A stretch of DNA of 64,000 nt from Thermopolyspora flexuosa (GTDB lineage Bacteria > Actinomycetota > Actinomycetes > Streptosporangiales > Streptosporangiaceae), in assembly GCF_006716785.1 (NCBI RefSeq), contig NZ_VFPQ01000001.1:1736001-1800000 (forward strand), read 5' to 3'. This document shows positions 33,181 to 41,587 of the stretch, one piece after another (position 1 is the stretch's first letter; every line of letters begins with the position of its first letter). A program made the translations under genes and the position numbers. Below the pieces are notes generated by a model. That model did not search any database. It was given only the letters and a program-made list of their open reading frames with translations, and had not been told where the DNA came from.

Positions 33181-34707
33181 ATGGAGCACGTCGGAAACGG
33201 TCCCCGGCGGCGGCTGCGGCACCGGATCCCGGTACGGCTGCGGCAGCACTGGCGCCTGGTCGCGCTGTGCACGGCGGTCCTCGGCGTGTGCGGCGGCGTG
33301 TTCGGCAGCGGCATGATCCGCCCGTACGCCGTCCGGGCCCCGGCCGCGGACGCCGCGGCGGGCGTCACCGTGGACGTCAGGGGCACCGTGGACCTGTTCG
33401 ACACCTCGGTGCCGCACGAGCTGACGCTCACCTTCGGCGACGCGGCGTACCGGGACATGCTGCAGGAGTACTTCGCCACCGGGGAGAAGAAGTACATCGA
33501 GGCCGACCTGGTCATCGACGGGACCCGGATCCCGAGCGTGGGCGTCCGGCTCAAGGGCAACTCCACGCTCAACGGCCTGACCTGGAACGGCATGGTCCGC
33601 ACCCGGCAGGGGGTGCGGCAGGGCGGCGGGCCGTTCGGCGGGTTCGGGGGCGGCGTGTTCGGCTCGTCGCTCAAGGGCGAGGAGCCGGAGAACCTGCCGT
33701 GGCTGATCAGCTTCGACGAGTTCGTGGCGGGCCGCCGCTACCAGGGACACTCCCAGATCGCGGTACGGCCGGCGCTCGGGCGGTCCGCGACGCTGCTCAA
33801 CGAGGCGCTCGCCATCGCGCTGGTCGGCGAGTCCGGCGAGCCCGGCCAGCGGTTCACCTACGGGTCGTTCTCGGTGAACGGCCGGACGTCGGGCCCGCGG
33901 CTGATCGTGGAGTACCTCGACGAGGGGTACGCCGAGCGGCTCGGCGACGGGGTGCTCTACAAGGCCCTCGCCTCCGGCGGCTTCGACTACAAGGGCGAGG
34001 ACCAGACCCGGTACACCACCGACTTCAAGCAGGTCAACGCGGTCGGGAGCGCCGACCTGCAGCCGGTGATCGACCTGATCAGGTGGGTGAACGACGCCTC
34101 GGACGAGGAGTTCGCGAGCGGGCTCGCCGACCGGCTCGACGTCGGGTCGTTCGCCCGCTACGTCGCGCTGCAGAACCTGCTGCTCAACTTCGACGACATG
34201 AGCGGGCCGGGACGCAACTACTACCTGTGGTACGACCGCGCCACGAGGCGGTTCCGGGTGATCAACTGGGACCTCAACCTCGCCTTCCAGGGCGACCCCG
34301 CGACCGGGCCGCACGACTCCGTCCGGCGGGGCTTCGGCCCGTGGCGGCCCCCGGACGGGCAGGGGAACGCCCGGACGCGGCCCGGTGAGCCGCCGCAGGG
34401 CGGGAACCGGACCCGGCGGGACCCGGTCGGCGGCGGTGGCGGACCGCGCATGGGCCACCCGCTGAAGGACCGGTTCCTCGCGTCGCGGGCGTTCACCGCG
34501 GTCTACGAGGAGCAGTACCGCGCCCTGTTCGCCGGGTTGTTCCGCGACGGGACCGCGGCCCGCCTGCTCGACGAGATCGTCGCGGCCTACAAGCGCAACG
34601 CCGGGGCCGACACCGCCACGGTCGACACCGAGGCCGCCTCGCTCCGCGAGCTGCTCCAGGCCCGGATCCGGGCGCTCGCCTCCGATCAGGTCGTTTCAGG
34701 AACCTAG
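33181..34707 (+). CDS. CotH-kinase family protein
   Basis: 508 aa from ATG 33181, 6 bp after DUF4956. Signal-anchor helix about residues 24-45, so the kinase domain is outside the membrane. CotH blocks: VRLKGNSTLNG, LLNFDDMSGPGRNYYLWYD and INWDLNLAFQGD (metal/ATP-binding Asp residues). Two Gly/Pro-rich insertions interrupt it (about 141-160, GGGPFGGFGGGVFG, and about 390-420 before GHPLKDRFL). CotH in Bacillus is an atypical protein kinase acting on spore-coat proteins; extracellular homologues could use an unusual phosphate donor. Its 3' end forms part of a 97-bp imperfect repeat. Confidence 0.88.
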   Translation: MEHVGNGPRRRLRHRIPVRLRQHWRLVALCTAVLGVCGGVFGSGMIRPYAVRAPAADAAAGVTVDVRGTVDLFDTSVPHELTLTFGDAAYRDMLQEYFATGEKKYIEADLVIDGTRIPSVGVRLKGNSTLNGLTWNGMVRTRQGVRQGGGPFGGFGGGVFGSSLKGEEPENLPWLISFDEFVAGRRYQGHSQIAVRPALGRSATLLNEALAIALVGESGEPGQRFTYGSFSVNGRTSGPRLIVEYLDEGYAERLGDGVLYKALASGGFDYKGEDQTRYTTDFKQVNAVGSADLQPVIDLIRWVNDASDEEFASGLADRLDVGSFARYVALQNLLLNFDDMSGPGRNYYLWYDRATRRFRVINWDLNLAFQGDPATGPHDSVRRGFGPWRPPDGQGNARTRPGEPPQGGNRTRRDPVGGGGGPRMGHPLKDRFLASRAFTAVYEEQYRALFAGLFRDGTAARLLDEIVAAYKRNAGADTATVDTEAASLRELLQARIRALASDQVVSGT

Positions 34708-34952
34708 CCGTACCCGGGGCGCCCGTGACCAGGGCGGTGTCCGCGTTCTCCCGCGGGCGCCGCCCTGAAATTTTCGCGCGCAAATTCCCGCGCCGCGGGC
34801 GCGCCGCGGCCGCGGCGTACCCCGGGTCACCGCGGGCGCTCGCCCGGGCTACCACCATCGATCAGGTGTTTTCATCGGCCCGGCCGTACTCGGATGCCCG
34901 TAACCAGGGCCGTGCCCACATCTTCCCGCGAGTGCCGTCCTGAAATTTTCGC
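34683..34952 (+). repeat. Imperfect direct repeat of about 95 bp, spaced about 176 bp
   Basis: Unit 1 (about 34683-34780) and unit 2 (about 34859-34952). Both begin GATCAGGT..TTTCA, continue with GCCGTAC.CGG.., CCCGT.ACCAGGGC.GTG.CC and TTC.CCGCG.G.GCCG.CCTG, and end GAAATTTTCGC.C. Unit 1 includes the last codons and stop of cotH. Confidence 0.7.
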
Positions 34953-34993
34953 ACTTAACGGCAAGGTCGATTGTAAAGGTAAGGACACGCCGG

Positions 34994-35023
34994 TTGACAT
35001 TTACGTGAAACGAAATCTAGATT
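34994..35023 (+). promoter_or_regulatory. Predicted promoter of the sugar ABC operon
   Basis: TTGACA (34994-34999), an 18-nt spacer, and TAGATT (35018-35023): an almost consensus vegetative promoter. Start near 35030, giving a 5' leader of about 118 nt to GTG 35148. Confidence 0.65.
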
Positions 35024-35047
35024 CCCACCACAAAGCCGTTTCGCGGG

Positions 35048-35064
35048 CGAAAACGAAATTTTCG
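35048..35064. promoter_or_regulatory. Inverted repeat, possible sugar-repressor operator
   Basis: CGAAAA-CGAAA-TTTTCG, a 6-bp inverted repeat located just downstream of the predicted transcription start. More CGAAA/TTTCG half-sites occur nearby (GAAACGAAATC at about 35007-35017; GTTTCG at about 35039). Confidence 0.45.
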
Positions 35065-35147
35065 GCGTCCGGGGGAGCCGATCCGGGCCCGCAGGCCTCG
35101 GCCGACGAGCCACGGCCGGCCCTCGGCAGATGATCACGGAGTTCAGA

Positions 35148-36482
35148 GTGGAAATCAGGACGACGACTCGGCGTACCTTTCTCGGTCTTTCGCTGACCCT
35201 GCCCTTGGGTGCCGCGCTCACCGCCTGCGGCAGTGACGGACCGAGCCCGTCCTCCGGTGGTGGCGGCGGCAAGCCCACCGCCACCATCTGGTACCTCACC
35301 GGCCAGCCCGCCGAGGGCGTGCGCAAGGCGTCCGCCGAGCGCTTCAACAAGGCGAATCCGGATGCCGCCGTCAAGGTCACGCTCTTCGAGAACGACGCGT
35401 ACAAGACCAAGATCAAGACGGCGATCGGGGCCGGTCAGGCGCCCACGCTCATCTTCGGATGGGGCGGCGGCACGCTCCGCAGCTACGTGCAGGCCGGTCA
35501 GGTGGACGACCTCACCCCGTGGCTCGACGAGAACCCGCAGATCAAGGACAAGCTGCTGGAGTCGACGTTCAGCGCGGGGGTCATCGACGACAAGGTCTAC
35601 GGCCTGCCCACCGACCGGATCCAGCCGATCGTGCTCTTCTACAACAAGCGGGTCTTCGACAAGGTCGGCGTCGAGCCGCCGCAGACCTGGGGCGACGTGC
35701 TCGACCTGGTGCCGAAGTTCAACGCCGCGGGCGTCGCGCCGTTCTCGCTCGCCGGGCAGTCGCGGTGGACCAACATGATGTGGCTCGAGTTCCTCTTCGA
35801 CCGCATCGGCGGCCCCGAGGTGTTCCAGGCGGTGTACGACGGGGAGAAGAACGCCTGGTCCCACCCGGACGCGATCAAGGCGCTCACCGAGGTGCAGAAG
35901 CTCGTCAAGATGAACGCCTTCGTCAAGGGCTTCTCCTCGATCGTCGCCGACCAGGACGCCGACCAGGCCCTCCTCTTCACCGACAAGGCCGCGATGATGC
36001 TGCACGGGAGCTGGACCTACGGCAGCATGAAGAGCAACGGCGGCGACTTCGTCACCGGTGGCCACCTCGGCTACATGAACTTCCCGCCGGTCGACGGCGG
36101 CAAGGGCGACCCGAGCAACACCTTCGGCAACCCGGCCCAGTACCTGTCGATCTACTCCAAGGCCACCCCGGAGCAGAAGGAGATCGCCAAGCGGTACCTC
36201 GCCTCGCTCGTCACCGACGAGGAGGCCAAGGCGTGGATCGACGTCGGCTCGCTGCCCGTGCTGAAGGGCACCGAGTCGCTGCTGGCGCAGTCGCCGGACG
36301 CCGACTTCCTCAAGTTCACCTACGACATCGCCAACAACGCCAAGCACTTCGGCCAGTCGTGGGACCAGGCGCTCAGCCCGACCGCCGCCGAGGTGCTGCT
36401 CGACAACATCGCCAAGCTGTTCCAGCTGTCGATCTCGCCGCAGCAGTTCGCCGAGAACATGAACCAGGTCATCGGCAAGTGA
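35148..36482 (+). CDS. Sugar ABC transporter substrate-binding lipoprotein
   Basis: 444 aa from GTG 35148, preferred because GGAG lies 6 nt upstream (ATG 35130 lacks a site). The N-terminus has TTRRTFLGLSLTLPLG and the lipobox LTAC, with the Cys as lipid anchor; the RR suggests Tat-type export. The mature part is a cluster-B family 1 periplasmic-type binding protein: ATIWYLTGQPAEGVRKASAERFN, DKVYGLPTDRIQPIVLFYNKRVFDKVGVEPPQTW, and GSWTYGSMKSNGGDF. Substrate probably an oligosaccharide or monosaccharide. First gene of a three-gene operon with two permeases; no ATPase gene is present. Confidence 0.92.
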   Translation: MEIRTTTRRTFLGLSLTLPLGAALTACGSDGPSPSSGGGGGKPTATIWYLTGQPAEGVRKASAERFNKANPDAAVKVTLFENDAYKTKIKTAIGAGQAPTLIFGWGGGTLRSYVQAGQVDDLTPWLDENPQIKDKLLESTFSAGVIDDKVYGLPTDRIQPIVLFYNKRVFDKVGVEPPQTWGDVLDLVPKFNAAGVAPFSLAGQSRWTNMMWLEFLFDRIGGPEVFQAVYDGEKNAWSHPDAIKALTEVQKLVKMNAFVKGFSSIVADQDADQALLFTDKAAMMLHGSWTYGSMKSNGGDFVTGGHLGYMNFPPVDGGKGDPSNTFGNPAQYLSIYSKATPEQKEIAKRYLASLVTDEEAKAWIDVGSLPVLKGTESLLAQSPDADFLKFTYDIANNAKHFGQSWDQALSPTAAEVLLDNIAKLFQLSISPQQFAENMNQVIGK

Positions 36483-36525
36483 CGGGCAGGACCAAGGCCA
36501 TGACCGCATCATCGGGGGATCTGCG

Positions 36526-37458
36526 ATGACCGCGATCGCCTCCGGCGCGCCGGGCCGTACCGGCCGGCGCGCCGTCGCGCCGGACACCCGCGACCGCGTG
36601 CTTCCCTGGCTCGCCCTGCCGGCGCTGCTGTTCTTCGTCGTCTTCGGCGTCGTCCCGCTCGTCGGCGTGCTCGCGCTGAGCTTCACCACCTGGGACGGCA
36701 TCGGCGACATCACCTTCACCGGGCCGGCGAGCTGGCGGGAGGTGCTCGCCGACCCGCAGCTCCCCCACGGGCTGTGGGTGACGTTCCAGGTGATGGCGCT
36801 GTCCTGGCTGGTGCAGACGCCGGCGAGCATCCTGCTCGGGACGTTCCTCGCCGGGCACCAGCGCTACCGGGCCGTGCTCGCGGTGATCTTCTTCATTCCG
36901 CTGCTGCTCAGCTCCGCCGCGATCGCCGTCGCCTACCAGGCGCTGCTCGACCCGAACTTCGGCCTCGGCGCCGGGCTCGGCGTCGACCTGCTGGTGCAGG
37001 ACTGGCTCGGCGAGCCGCACCTGGCCATGGGCGTGATCGTCTTCATCGTGTCCTGGCAGTTCATCCCGTTCCATGCCCTCATCTACCAGGGCGGGGTGCG
37101 CCAGATCCCGCGCTCGATGTACGAGGCGGCGCAGCTCGACGGGGCCGGCCGGGTGCGGCAGTTCTTCAGCATCACGCTGCCGCAGCTCAAGTACACGATC
37201 ATCACCTCGTCCACGCTCATGGTGGTCGGCTCGGTCACCTTCTTCGACCTGATCTTCGTGCTCACCCAGGGCGGCCCCGGCGACGCCACCCGTGTGCTCG
37301 CCCTCGACATGTACAAGCGGGGCTTCCAGGCGAACCTCATGGGACCGGCGAGCGTGATCGCCGTGATCATCGTGCTCACCGGCCTCGGCCTGGCGCTCCT
37401 GCTGCGCCGGATCGGCGGCGCCTCGAACCCTGCCGCGAGCCAGCTGGACGGAGCGTGA
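36526..37458 (+). CDS. Sugar ABC transporter permease (MalF/UgpA type)
   Basis: 310 aa from ATG 36526, 43 bp after the binding-protein stop. Six predicted transmembrane helices. The EAA loop is visible as YEAAQLDGAGRVRQFFSITLPQLK, which couples to the ATPase. The N-terminal 30 residues are basic and cytoplasmic. Together with the next gene it makes the heterodimeric channel. Confidence 0.93.
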   Translation: MTAIASGAPGRTGRRAVAPDTRDRVLPWLALPALLFFVVFGVVPLVGVLALSFTTWDGIGDITFTGPASWREVLADPQLPHGLWVTFQVMALSWLVQTPASILLGTFLAGHQRYRAVLAVIFFIPLLLSSAAIAVAYQALLDPNFGLGAGLGVDLLVQDWLGEPHLAMGVIVFIVSWQFIPFHALIYQGGVRQIPRSMYEAAQLDGAGRVRQFFSITLPQLKYTIITSSTLMVVGSVTFFDLIFVLTQGGPGDATRVLALDMYKRGFQANLMGPASVIAVIIVLTGLGLALLLRRIGGASNPAASQLDGA

Positions 37459-37459
37459 G

Positions 37460-38359
37460 ATGGCCGTGACCGTCACCGAGATCGAGCAGCAGAGCGCGGT
37501 CGCACCGGCCCGGTCGGGCCGGCGCCGCCGCCGCACCCCGCTGCGCGAGTGGAACTGGATCGGCGGCACCGCGGCGTGGCTGTGGCTCGTCGTCGTGATC
37601 GTGCCGATCTACTGGATCGTCGTCACCAGCTTCAAGTCGCAGTCCGGCTACTTCGCGAGCAACCCCCTGGCCCCGCCGACCGAGCCCACCCTGGAGAACT
37701 ACCGCCTCGTCATCGAGGCCGACTTCGCCACCTACTTCGTCAACAGCGTGATCGTGGCGGTCGGCACGGTGGTGCCCGCGGTGCTGCTCGCCTTCATGGC
37801 CGCGTTCGCGATCGTGCGCGGCGCCCACAGCCGGTTCCTGCGCTGGGTGAACGGCCTGTTCCTGATGGGGCTCGCCATCCCGCTCCAGGCGGCCGTGATC
37901 CCCGTCTACCTGATCATCATCCGGATGCACATGTACGACACGCTGGGCGCGATCATCCTGCCGTCGATCGCGTTCGCCCTGCCGCTGTCGGTGCTCGTGC
38001 TCGCCAACTTCATCCGCGACGTGCCCAAGGAGCTGTTCGAGTCGATGCGGATGGACGGCGCGACCACCTGGATGACGCTGTGGCGGCTGGCGTTCCCGCT
38101 CACCCGCCCGGCCGTGGTGACCGTGGCGATCTACAACATGCTGCAGGTGTGGAACGGCTTCCTGCTCCCGCTCGTGCTCACCCAGTCCCCGGAGCAGCGC
38201 ACCCTGCCGCTCGCGCTGTGGACCTTCCAGGGCGAGCACGGCGTGAACGTGCCCGCCATCCTCGCCTCGGTCGTGCTCACCACCCTGCCCATCGTGATCC
38301 TCTACGCGGTGGGCCGGCGCCAGCTCCTCAGCGGCCTCACCGCCGGCATCGGCAAGTGA
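37460..38359 (+). CDS. Sugar ABC transporter permease (MalG/UgpE type)
   Basis: 299 aa from ATG 37460, separated by only 1 bp from the upstream permease stop. Six transmembrane helices and an EAA loop in FESMRMDGATTWMTLWRLAFPLTRPAVV. Typical MalG-family C-terminal block HGVNVPAILASVVLTTLP. The absence of a nucleotide-binding gene suggests energising by a shared ATPase (MsiK-type) encoded elsewhere, the usual actinomycete arrangement. Confidence 0.93.
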   Translation: MAVTVTEIEQQSAVAPARSGRRRRRTPLREWNWIGGTAAWLWLVVVIVPIYWIVVTSFKSQSGYFASNPLAPPTEPTLENYRLVIEADFATYFVNSVIVAVGTVVPAVLLAFMAAFAIVRGAHSRFLRWVNGLFLMGLAIPLQAAVIPVYLIIIRMHMYDTLGAIILPSIAFALPLSVLVLANFIRDVPKELFESMRMDGATTWMTLWRLAFPLTRPAVVTVAIYNMLQVWNGFLLPLVLTQSPEQRTLPLALWTFQGEHGVNVPAILASVVLTTLPIVILYAVGRRQLLSGLTAGIGK

Positions 38360-38663
38360 GCCGGGCCGGTCACTCCGGCGCCCGCTCCGCTCCCTCCGCC
38401 CGGTCCGCGTCACCCCGCGGGCCGGGCGGAGCCGTACCGGCGCGGATCGCCCGGGCCTCGACGTCGTCGCGGCGCGGCCGTGCCTGCGCCGCCGGAGGCA
38501 CCGCGCCGGCGGATCCGGGCGGCCTGCGGGCCGGGTGACGGCCGGACACGCCGCATGCGCAACGGGCACCGCCCCGGTCGTCCGTCCGCTGCCGGCGGCA
38601 GGCCCGGGTCCGGACCCGTGGCCGCCGCCGAGGGGACGCCGCCGCCCGCCGGTGGCGGAAAGG

Positions 38664-38709
38664 CCGCGGCCCGGCCGGGCGTCGGGTGACGCACCGGGCC
38701 GGGCCGCGG
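38664..38709. terminator. Bidirectional hairpin between sugar and peptide ABC operons
   Basis: CCGCGGCCCGGCC (38664-38676) pairs perfectly with GGCCGGGCCGCGG (38697-38709), a 13-bp stem with a 20-nt loop, between convergent operons. The rest of 38360-38749 holds no gene. Confidence 0.65.
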
Positions 38710-38749
38710 GCACCGCCGCCGCCCCGTCCCGCCGCGGCGGCGGCACCGG

Positions 38750-40357
38750 TCAGGAGTCGCTCAGCCAGACGTCCGCCAGCCGCTTGCCCTGGTAGATCGG
38801 GCTCGGCCAGAGGTTCTGGACGCGCGGGTTGGCGATCGTGTAGTCGAACTTCTGGATCGGGTAGAGCGCCTGGACGATCTCCGTCTCCATGCGCTCCTGC
38901 ATCTGGCGGTAGATCTCGTGGCGCTTGGCCTCGTCGAGCGTCGCGCGGGACTGCTCGAGCAGGTCCATCAGGACGTCGTCCTTGATCTCGGCGTAGTTCT
39001 CCAGCGAGTCGGGCTCGAAGTCACGCCAGATCTGGTCGGGCAGGTGCACGCCGCGCAGCGCCTTGGTGACGTCGAAGTCGTGGTTGCGGCGCCGCTCGAT
39101 GCCCGTCGCCGGGTCGACGATCTCGAGCTCCACCTTGATCCCGACCTTGGCCAGGTCGTCCTGCATCCACTGCGCCTCGCGGACGTCCTCGTCGTCGACC
39201 TTCTGCACCATCATCTTGGTGGAGAAGCCGTTCGGGTAGCCCGCCTCGGCGAGCAGCCGCTTGGCGCCCTCGGGGTCGTACGGCCGCAGCCGCAGCACCT
39301 CGTCCTTGGTGAGCGCGCAGGAGCAGGTGTCCGGCCGCAGCAGCGAGGTCAGGTTGTACCGGCCGCGGATGTTCTCACCCATGCCGACCCAGTCGACCGC
39401 GCGCACGAACGCCTGCCGTACCCGCAGGTCGTCGAACGGCTTGCGCTTGGCGTTGAGGTAGATGCTCACCGGCGCGCCCGGGGTCTCGGTGACCGTGAAG
39501 CCCTTCGACTCCAGCTCCTTGGCGACGTTCGCGTCGCTGGTGGTGCCGACGTCGATGCGGCCGCTGCGCAGCGCCGCGGTGACCGCGGCGATGTCCTGCA
39601 CGATCGGGCGCCGGATCTCGTCCAGGTACGGCTTGCCCTTCTCGAAGTAGTCCGGGTTCTTCTTGAAGACCCACTCCACCTCGGGCTTGTGGCTCTCCAG
39701 GATGAACGGGCCGGTGCCGATCGCCTTGGTCTTCAGGTCGAACTTACCCTCGACGCCCTCCCGCGGGAGGATCACCATGAAGTGGTAGGCGAGGTAGTCG
39801 AGCAGCGGGGCGTAGGGGCGCTTGAGCCTGAGGACGACGGTGTGGTCGTCCGGGGCCTCGATCTTGGTGACCGGCTCGATCATCCACTGGTGCACCTGGG
39901 TGGCCTTCTTCAGCGCCTCGAAGGTGGCCACCACGTCGTCCGAGGTGAACGGCCGGCCGTTCACCGGCGGGATGTTCTGCCACCGGACGTCCTTGCGCAG
40001 GTGGAAGGTGTAGGTCTTGCCGTCCTCCGAGATCTCCCACGACTCGGCGAGGTCGGGCACGATCTCGTAGCCGGTCTTGGCGTCCGGGCCGGTCTTGACG
40101 TCGACCAGCTTGCTGTAGACGGTGCCGGAGATCATCGACGACGCCGTCGGGTCGATGGTCTCCAGCGGGTTGATGCCGTTGACGATCTCCGAGGGCGACT
40201 GCAGCACGAGCGTGCCGCCCGGCCGGGGGCTGCCCGCCGGGGCCTTCGCCTCACCGGTGCCCGCGCCGCCGTTGCCGCCACCGCCGCCACCGCCGCTGCA
40301 CGCGGTCAGCGCGAGCGAGACGGCGAGCGCTGCGCCGAGCAGAATGCGGCGCTTCAC
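38750..40357 (-). CDS. Oligopeptide-type ABC transporter substrate-binding lipoprotein (family 5)
   Basis: 535 aa from GTG 40357. Signal sequence with lipobox LTAC and a Gly-rich linker, then a class C peptide/nickel-type binding protein: GGTLVLQSPSEIVNGINPLETID, LAESWEISEDGKTYTFHLRKDVRWQN..PVNGRPFTSDDVVATFEAL, and NAKRKPFDDLRVRQAFVRAVD. The last gene of the minus-strand operon; the preceding permease stop (40505) is about 147 bp away. Substrate likely peptides or similar; not deducible. Confidence 0.92.
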   Translation of the reverse strand: MKRRILLGAALAVSLALTACSGGGGGGGNGGAGTGEAKAPAGSPRPGGTLVLQSPSEIVNGINPLETIDPTASSMISGTVYSKLVDVKTGPDAKTGYEIVPDLAESWEISEDGKTYTFHLRKDVRWQNIPPVNGRPFTSDDVVATFEALKKATQVHQWMIEPVTKIEAPDDHTVVLRLKRPYAPLLDYLAYHFMVILPREGVEGKFDLKTKAIGTGPFILESHKPEVEWVFKKNPDYFEKGKPYLDEIRRPIVQDIAAVTAALRSGRIDVGTTSDANVAKELESKGFTVTETPGAPVSIYLNAKRKPFDDLRVRQAFVRAVDWVGMGENIRGRYNLTSLLRPDTCSCALTKDEVLRLRPYDPEGAKRLLAEAGYPNGFSTKMMVQKVDDEDVREAQWMQDDLAKVGIKVELEIVDPATGIERRRNHDFDVTKALRGVHLPDQIWRDFEPDSLENYAEIKDDVLMDLLEQSRATLDEAKRHEIYRQMQERMETEIVQALYPIQKFDYTIANPRVQNLWPSPIYQGKRLADVWLSDS

Positions 40358-40504
40358 GCCGGCCTCCCGGGGTGCGCGAGGTGACCGGCCGTCGTCCCGG
40401 CCGGGGTCGTTGCCGTGCCTGCGTCGGGGCCGCGGGTCGGGCTCGCCGGGACGCCCAACCCGCCACGAGAGATCTGCACGATGCTCCTGCCTCTCATCGG
40501 TCGG

Positions 40505-41587
40505 TTACCGCGGTGGTTCGGGGACGCGGCCGGTGCCGCCGGCCCGCGTGTCGGTGGACTCCAGCCGCTCGGCGCCCTGGGCGAGGCTGGGCGCCAGGCG
40601 GGAGATGAGGCGACGCCCCCACCAGCCGCGCCGCTCCTGGATCACCAGCCGCTGCACGCGTGGGTCGAGGTGGTCGCGCAGGGCGTCGCCGAGCAGGTTG
40701 AAGCTGAACACGGCGATGGAGAGCGCGACGGCGGGGACGACGATCAGCCACGGGGCGCGCTCGACGTACCGCACGCCCTCGGAGAGCATGAGCCCCCACG
40801 ACGGGGTCGGCGGCGGCGCGCCGATGCCGAGGAAGCTCAGCGCCGACTCGGCGATGATCACCCCGGCGAAGATCAGGCTGCCGAGGGTGAACACCGAGGC
40901 GATCATGTTCGGCAGGATGTGCCGGGTGAGGATGCGCGGGGCGCCCGCCCCGGTGGCCCGCGCGGCCTCCACGTACGGCTCCTGCCGTACCCGTAGCGTC
41001 TCGGCGCGCGCGATGCGGTTGAACGACGGCGTGATCACGACGGTGAGCGCGATGATCGTGTTCCGCACCGACGGGCCGAGCACGACCGCGATGAACAGCA
41101 GCAGCACGATGCCGGGGATCGCCTGCACCGCGTCCATCACCCGCTGGAGCACGATGTCGAGGCCGCGGCCGAAGTAGCCGGACACCACGCCGATCGCGGT
41201 GCCGAGCACCAGGCTGATCAGCGTGGTCATCACGCCGATGACGAGCGAGGTGCGGGCGCCGTGGATCGCCCGGCTCAGCACGTCGCGGCCGAGGTCGTCG
41301 GTGCCGAGCAGGAACTCCGCCGACGGCGGCTCGAGGATGTTCCGCCGCTGCTGCACGATCGGGTCGTACGGCGCGACCACCGGGGCGAGGATCGCGATCA
41401 GCACGAACAGGCAGATGAGCACCAGCGCGGTGGCGCCGAGCGGCTGGGCGCGCACGAAGTCACGCACCCCGCGCACCACGCGCCGTACCGTGGACCGGCG
41501 CGGCGGCCGGGGGGCCTCCGCCTGCGCGGCGGCCGGCCGCGGGGGAGCCGCCGGCTGCGTGTCCGTCAACAGGTTCTCCTGGGTCAC
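40505..41587 (-). CDS. Peptide-type ABC transporter permease (DppC-like)
   Basis: 360 aa from GTG 41587, whose GTGA overlaps the stop of the upstream permease. Long cytoplasmic Pro-rich N-terminus (about 35 residues) followed by six transmembrane helices. DppC features: FLLGTDDLGRDVLSRAIHGARTSL and EAARATGAGAPRILTRHILPNM (the coupling loop), and ESALSFLGIGAPPPTPSWGLML. C-terminal tail of about 30 residues is hydrophilic. Confidence 0.94.
   Translation of the reverse strand: MTQENLLTDTQPAAPPRPAAAQAEAPRPPRRSTVRRVVRGVRDFVRAQPLGATALVLICLFVLIAILAPVVAPYDPIVQQRRNILEPPSAEFLLGTDDLGRDVLSRAIHGARTSLVIGVMTTLISLVLGTAIGVVSGYFGRGLDIVLQRVMDAVQAIPGIVLLLFIAVVLGPSVRNTIIALTVVITPSFNRIARAETLRVRQEPYVEAARATGAGAPRILTRHILPNMIASVFTLGSLIFAGVIIAESALSFLGIGAPPPTPSWGLMLSEGVRYVERAPWLIVVPAVALSIAVFSFNLLGDALRDHLDPRVQRLVIQERRGWWGRRLISRLAPSLAQGAERLESTDTRAGGTGRVPEPPR

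Larger units (their letters stand above)
34708..35147. other. Intergenic region between cotH and sugar ABC operon
   Basis: 440 bp without a gene. It holds the second copy of the direct repeat, a strong promoter (34994-35023) and an AT-richer tract with repeated CGAAA/TTTCG elements (about 35009-35064). Confidence 0.6.
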
